A program made the position numbers and the translations under genes. DNA of 6,403 nucleotides from a bacterium ADurb.Bin374. Lineage in GTDB: Bacteria; Riflebacteria; Ozemobacteria; Ozemobacterales; Ozemobacteraceae. The notes under the pieces are model-generated. The model ran no database searches. It was given only the letters and a program-made list of their open reading frames with translations, and was not told the origin of the DNA. The stretch covers positions 1-6,403 of the forward strand of contig MWAR01000498.1 in NCBI GenBank assembly GCA_002068715.1. Direction: 5' to 3'. This document shows, piece by piece, positions 5,626 to 6,403 of this stretch; within the stretch, counting starts at the first letter, position 1; each line of letters begins with the position of its first letter.

Positions 5626-6072
5626 ATGGCCGCAAATCTCAACAAAGTGTTCCTGATGGGGAATCTCACTCGTGACCCCGAGCTGAAATACACCCCTCAG
5701 GGAACGGCCGTCGCAAAGTTCGCGATCGCCGTGAACCGCCAGTTCAAGGGCGGCGACGGCGAAATGAAGAAGGAAGTCAACTACTTCAACATCGTCGTCT
5801 GGGGCAAGTCGGGCGAGAACTGCAGCAAGTTCCTCTCCAAGGGCCGGCCGGTCTTTGTCGAGGGGCGCCTGCAGAACCGCACCTACGAGACCCAGGACAA
5901 GCAGAAGCGCACCGTGACCGAGATCATCGCCGACAGCGTCCAGTTCCTTGGCGGCGCCGGCGGTCCCGGCGGTGCCGGCCGCGGCCCCGATGAGGGCGGC
6001 GACGTCGCTCCCGACTACGGTGGCGGCGATGCCGATTATCCTGCTCCCGGCGGCGACGAAGTGCCCTTCTGA
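5626..6072 (+). CDS. ssb: Single-stranded DNA-binding protein
   Basis: SSB coats single-stranded DNA in replication, recombination and repair and recruits partners through its acidic C-terminal tip. The 148 residues show the OB fold at about 4-108: LNKVFLMGNLTRDPEL (5-20), YFNIVVWGKSGENCSKFL with Trp59 (53-70), KGRPVFVEGRLQNRTYE (72-88). A Gly/Pro/Asp-rich flexible linker (109-142) follows, then the tip GDEVPF, a conservative version of DDIPF, so the partner-docking end looks intact. The Shine-Dalgarno is weak (CGGGAA about 11 nt before ATG), suggesting dependence on translation of rpsF, 15 nt upstream. Its place between rpsF and rpsR is the arrangement known from Firmicutes and many other phyla, where SSB is co-expressed with ribosomal proteins. 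Confidence 0.97.
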   Translation: MAANLNKVFLMGNLTRDPELKYTPQGTAVAKFAIAVNRQFKGGDGEMKKEVNYFNIVVWGKSGENCSKFLSKGRPVFVEGRLQNRTYETQDKQKRTVTEIIADSVQFLGGAGGPGGAGRGPDEGGDVAPDYGGGDADYPAPGGDEVPF

Positions 6073-6090
6073 TCCGATTCGAATTCCGTG

Positions 6091-6105
6091 CCGGGCATGG
6101 CCCGG
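6091..6105 (+). other. Short perfect hairpin in the ssb-rpsR gap
   Basis: CCGGGC (6091-6096) and GCCCGG (6100-6105) pair perfectly around an ATG loop, within the 66-nt gap between ssb and rpsR. No U-tract follows, so a rho-independent terminator is unlikely. It could mark an mRNA processing site, protect the 3' end of a cleaved ssb message, or cause partial attenuation that sets S18 against SSB levels. Confidence 0.45.
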
Positions 6106-6122
6106 TCTGTCTGAAATATTCT

Positions 6123-6138
6123 GGAGGATATATATATC
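6123..6138 (+). promoter_or_regulatory. Strong rpsR ribosome-binding site with an (AT)5 spacer
   Basis: GGAGG (6123-6127) is followed by ATATATATATC (6128-6138) and the ATG of rpsR. The alternating AT spacer stands out in a GC-rich neighbourhood and should leave the start codon unstructured. The 11-nt spacing is slightly long. This independent strong site contrasts with the weak site of ssb and fixes the rpsR start. Confidence 0.7.
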
Positions 6139-6384
6139 ATGGCCGAAAATGATTCCCCCCGCGAAATGCGTCGCCCCCGCCACCGGAAGGTGTGCCAGTT
6201 CTGCAAGGACAAATCGACGTTCATCGATTATAAAGACACCAACAAGCTTCGCCGCTTCATCAACGATCGCGGCAAGATCGTCAGCCGCCGCACCACCGGC
6301 ACCTGCAGCGAGCATCAGCGCATGCTGACCGGCGCCATCAAGCGCGCCCGCAACATCGCCCTGCTGCCCTTCATCGCCGACTGA
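6139..6384 (+). CDS. rpsR: 30S ribosomal protein S18, zinc-ligand-retaining form
   Basis: S18 partners S6 on the 30S platform and contacts 16S rRNA near the mRNA exit. The 81 residues match the family: a basic N-terminus, then CQFC (Cys19, Cys22), [19 protein letters not shown] (29-47), [12 protein letters not shown] (50-61, with Cys56 and His59), and [13 protein letters not shown] (66-78). The CxxC plus CxxH set suggests a metal-binding form; many S18 paralogues have lost these cysteines. The start is set by the GGAGG upstream, and the length is typical. Only 19 nt remain after the stop, so a following rplI, common in this cluster, cannot be seen. Confidence 0.97.
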   Translation: MAENDSPREMRRPRHRKVCQFCKDKSTFIDYKDTNKLRRFINDRGKIVSRRTTGTCSEHQRMLTGAIKRARNIALLPFIAD

Positions 6385-6403
6385 GGCGCGGGCGGCCTCG
6401 GAA

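Noticed and set aside
5221..6315. 364-codon open frame on the - strand across rpsF, ssb and rpsR
   Set aside because: It is antisense to three certain genes and Ala/Asp/Val-rich in the way reverse frames of GC-rich genes are.
1..6403. Hidden defence, CRISPR, toxin-antitoxin or phage system
   Set aside because: All seven credible genes are housekeeping or exported single-function proteins. There is no repeat-spacer array, no small paired genes and no phage or transposase motif.

Overview
The window is bacterial, GC-rich (third codon positions mostly G or C) and carries seven complete genes, all on the + strand. The rpsF-ssb-rpsR cluster and a PHP-domain family X polymerase identify it as bacterial chromosome. 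Two consecutive exported proteins, one with a lipobox-type signal peptide, would fit a diderm bacterium, but I cannot place the phylum from sequence alone. There are no RNA genes, CRISPR arrays, transposases or phage genes.

Layout: 1-179 is a non-coding leader with a 7-bp inverted repeat. 180-1907 (polX-type DNA polymerase/PHP protein) and 1904-2656 (nth, endonuclease III) overlap by ATGA and form a base-excision-repair unit. 2657-2738 contains a putative promoter whose -35 resembles the RpoE-type ECF consensus. 2739-3755 encodes an exported SH3b protein whose unassigned C-terminal half looks papain-like. 3772-4986 encodes a putative lipoprotein of the alpha/beta hydrolase fold. These two are 16 nt apart and probably co-transcribed. 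4987-5209 has no credible gene; it is filled by a composite dispersed repeat with nested inverted arms built of 8-bp units. From 5210 a promoter and structured leader precede rpsF (5323-5610), ssb (5626-6072) and rpsR (6139-6384). rplI, which often follows in this cluster, would lie beyond the end of the window.

How the genes work together: PolX and Nth plausibly act in one repair route, with Nth excising oxidised pyrimidines and nicking the abasic site, and PolX filling the gap and trimming ends. S6 and S18 bind each other on the 30S platform, and their co-transcription with SSB links translation and replication proteins. The two exported proteins probably act at the cell envelope, substrates unknown.

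Most of the window is ordinary housekeeping sequence. The parts worth a second look are the composite repeat at 5007-5197, the rpsF leader with two mutually exclusive hairpins, and the unclassified C-terminal domain of the SH3b protein.
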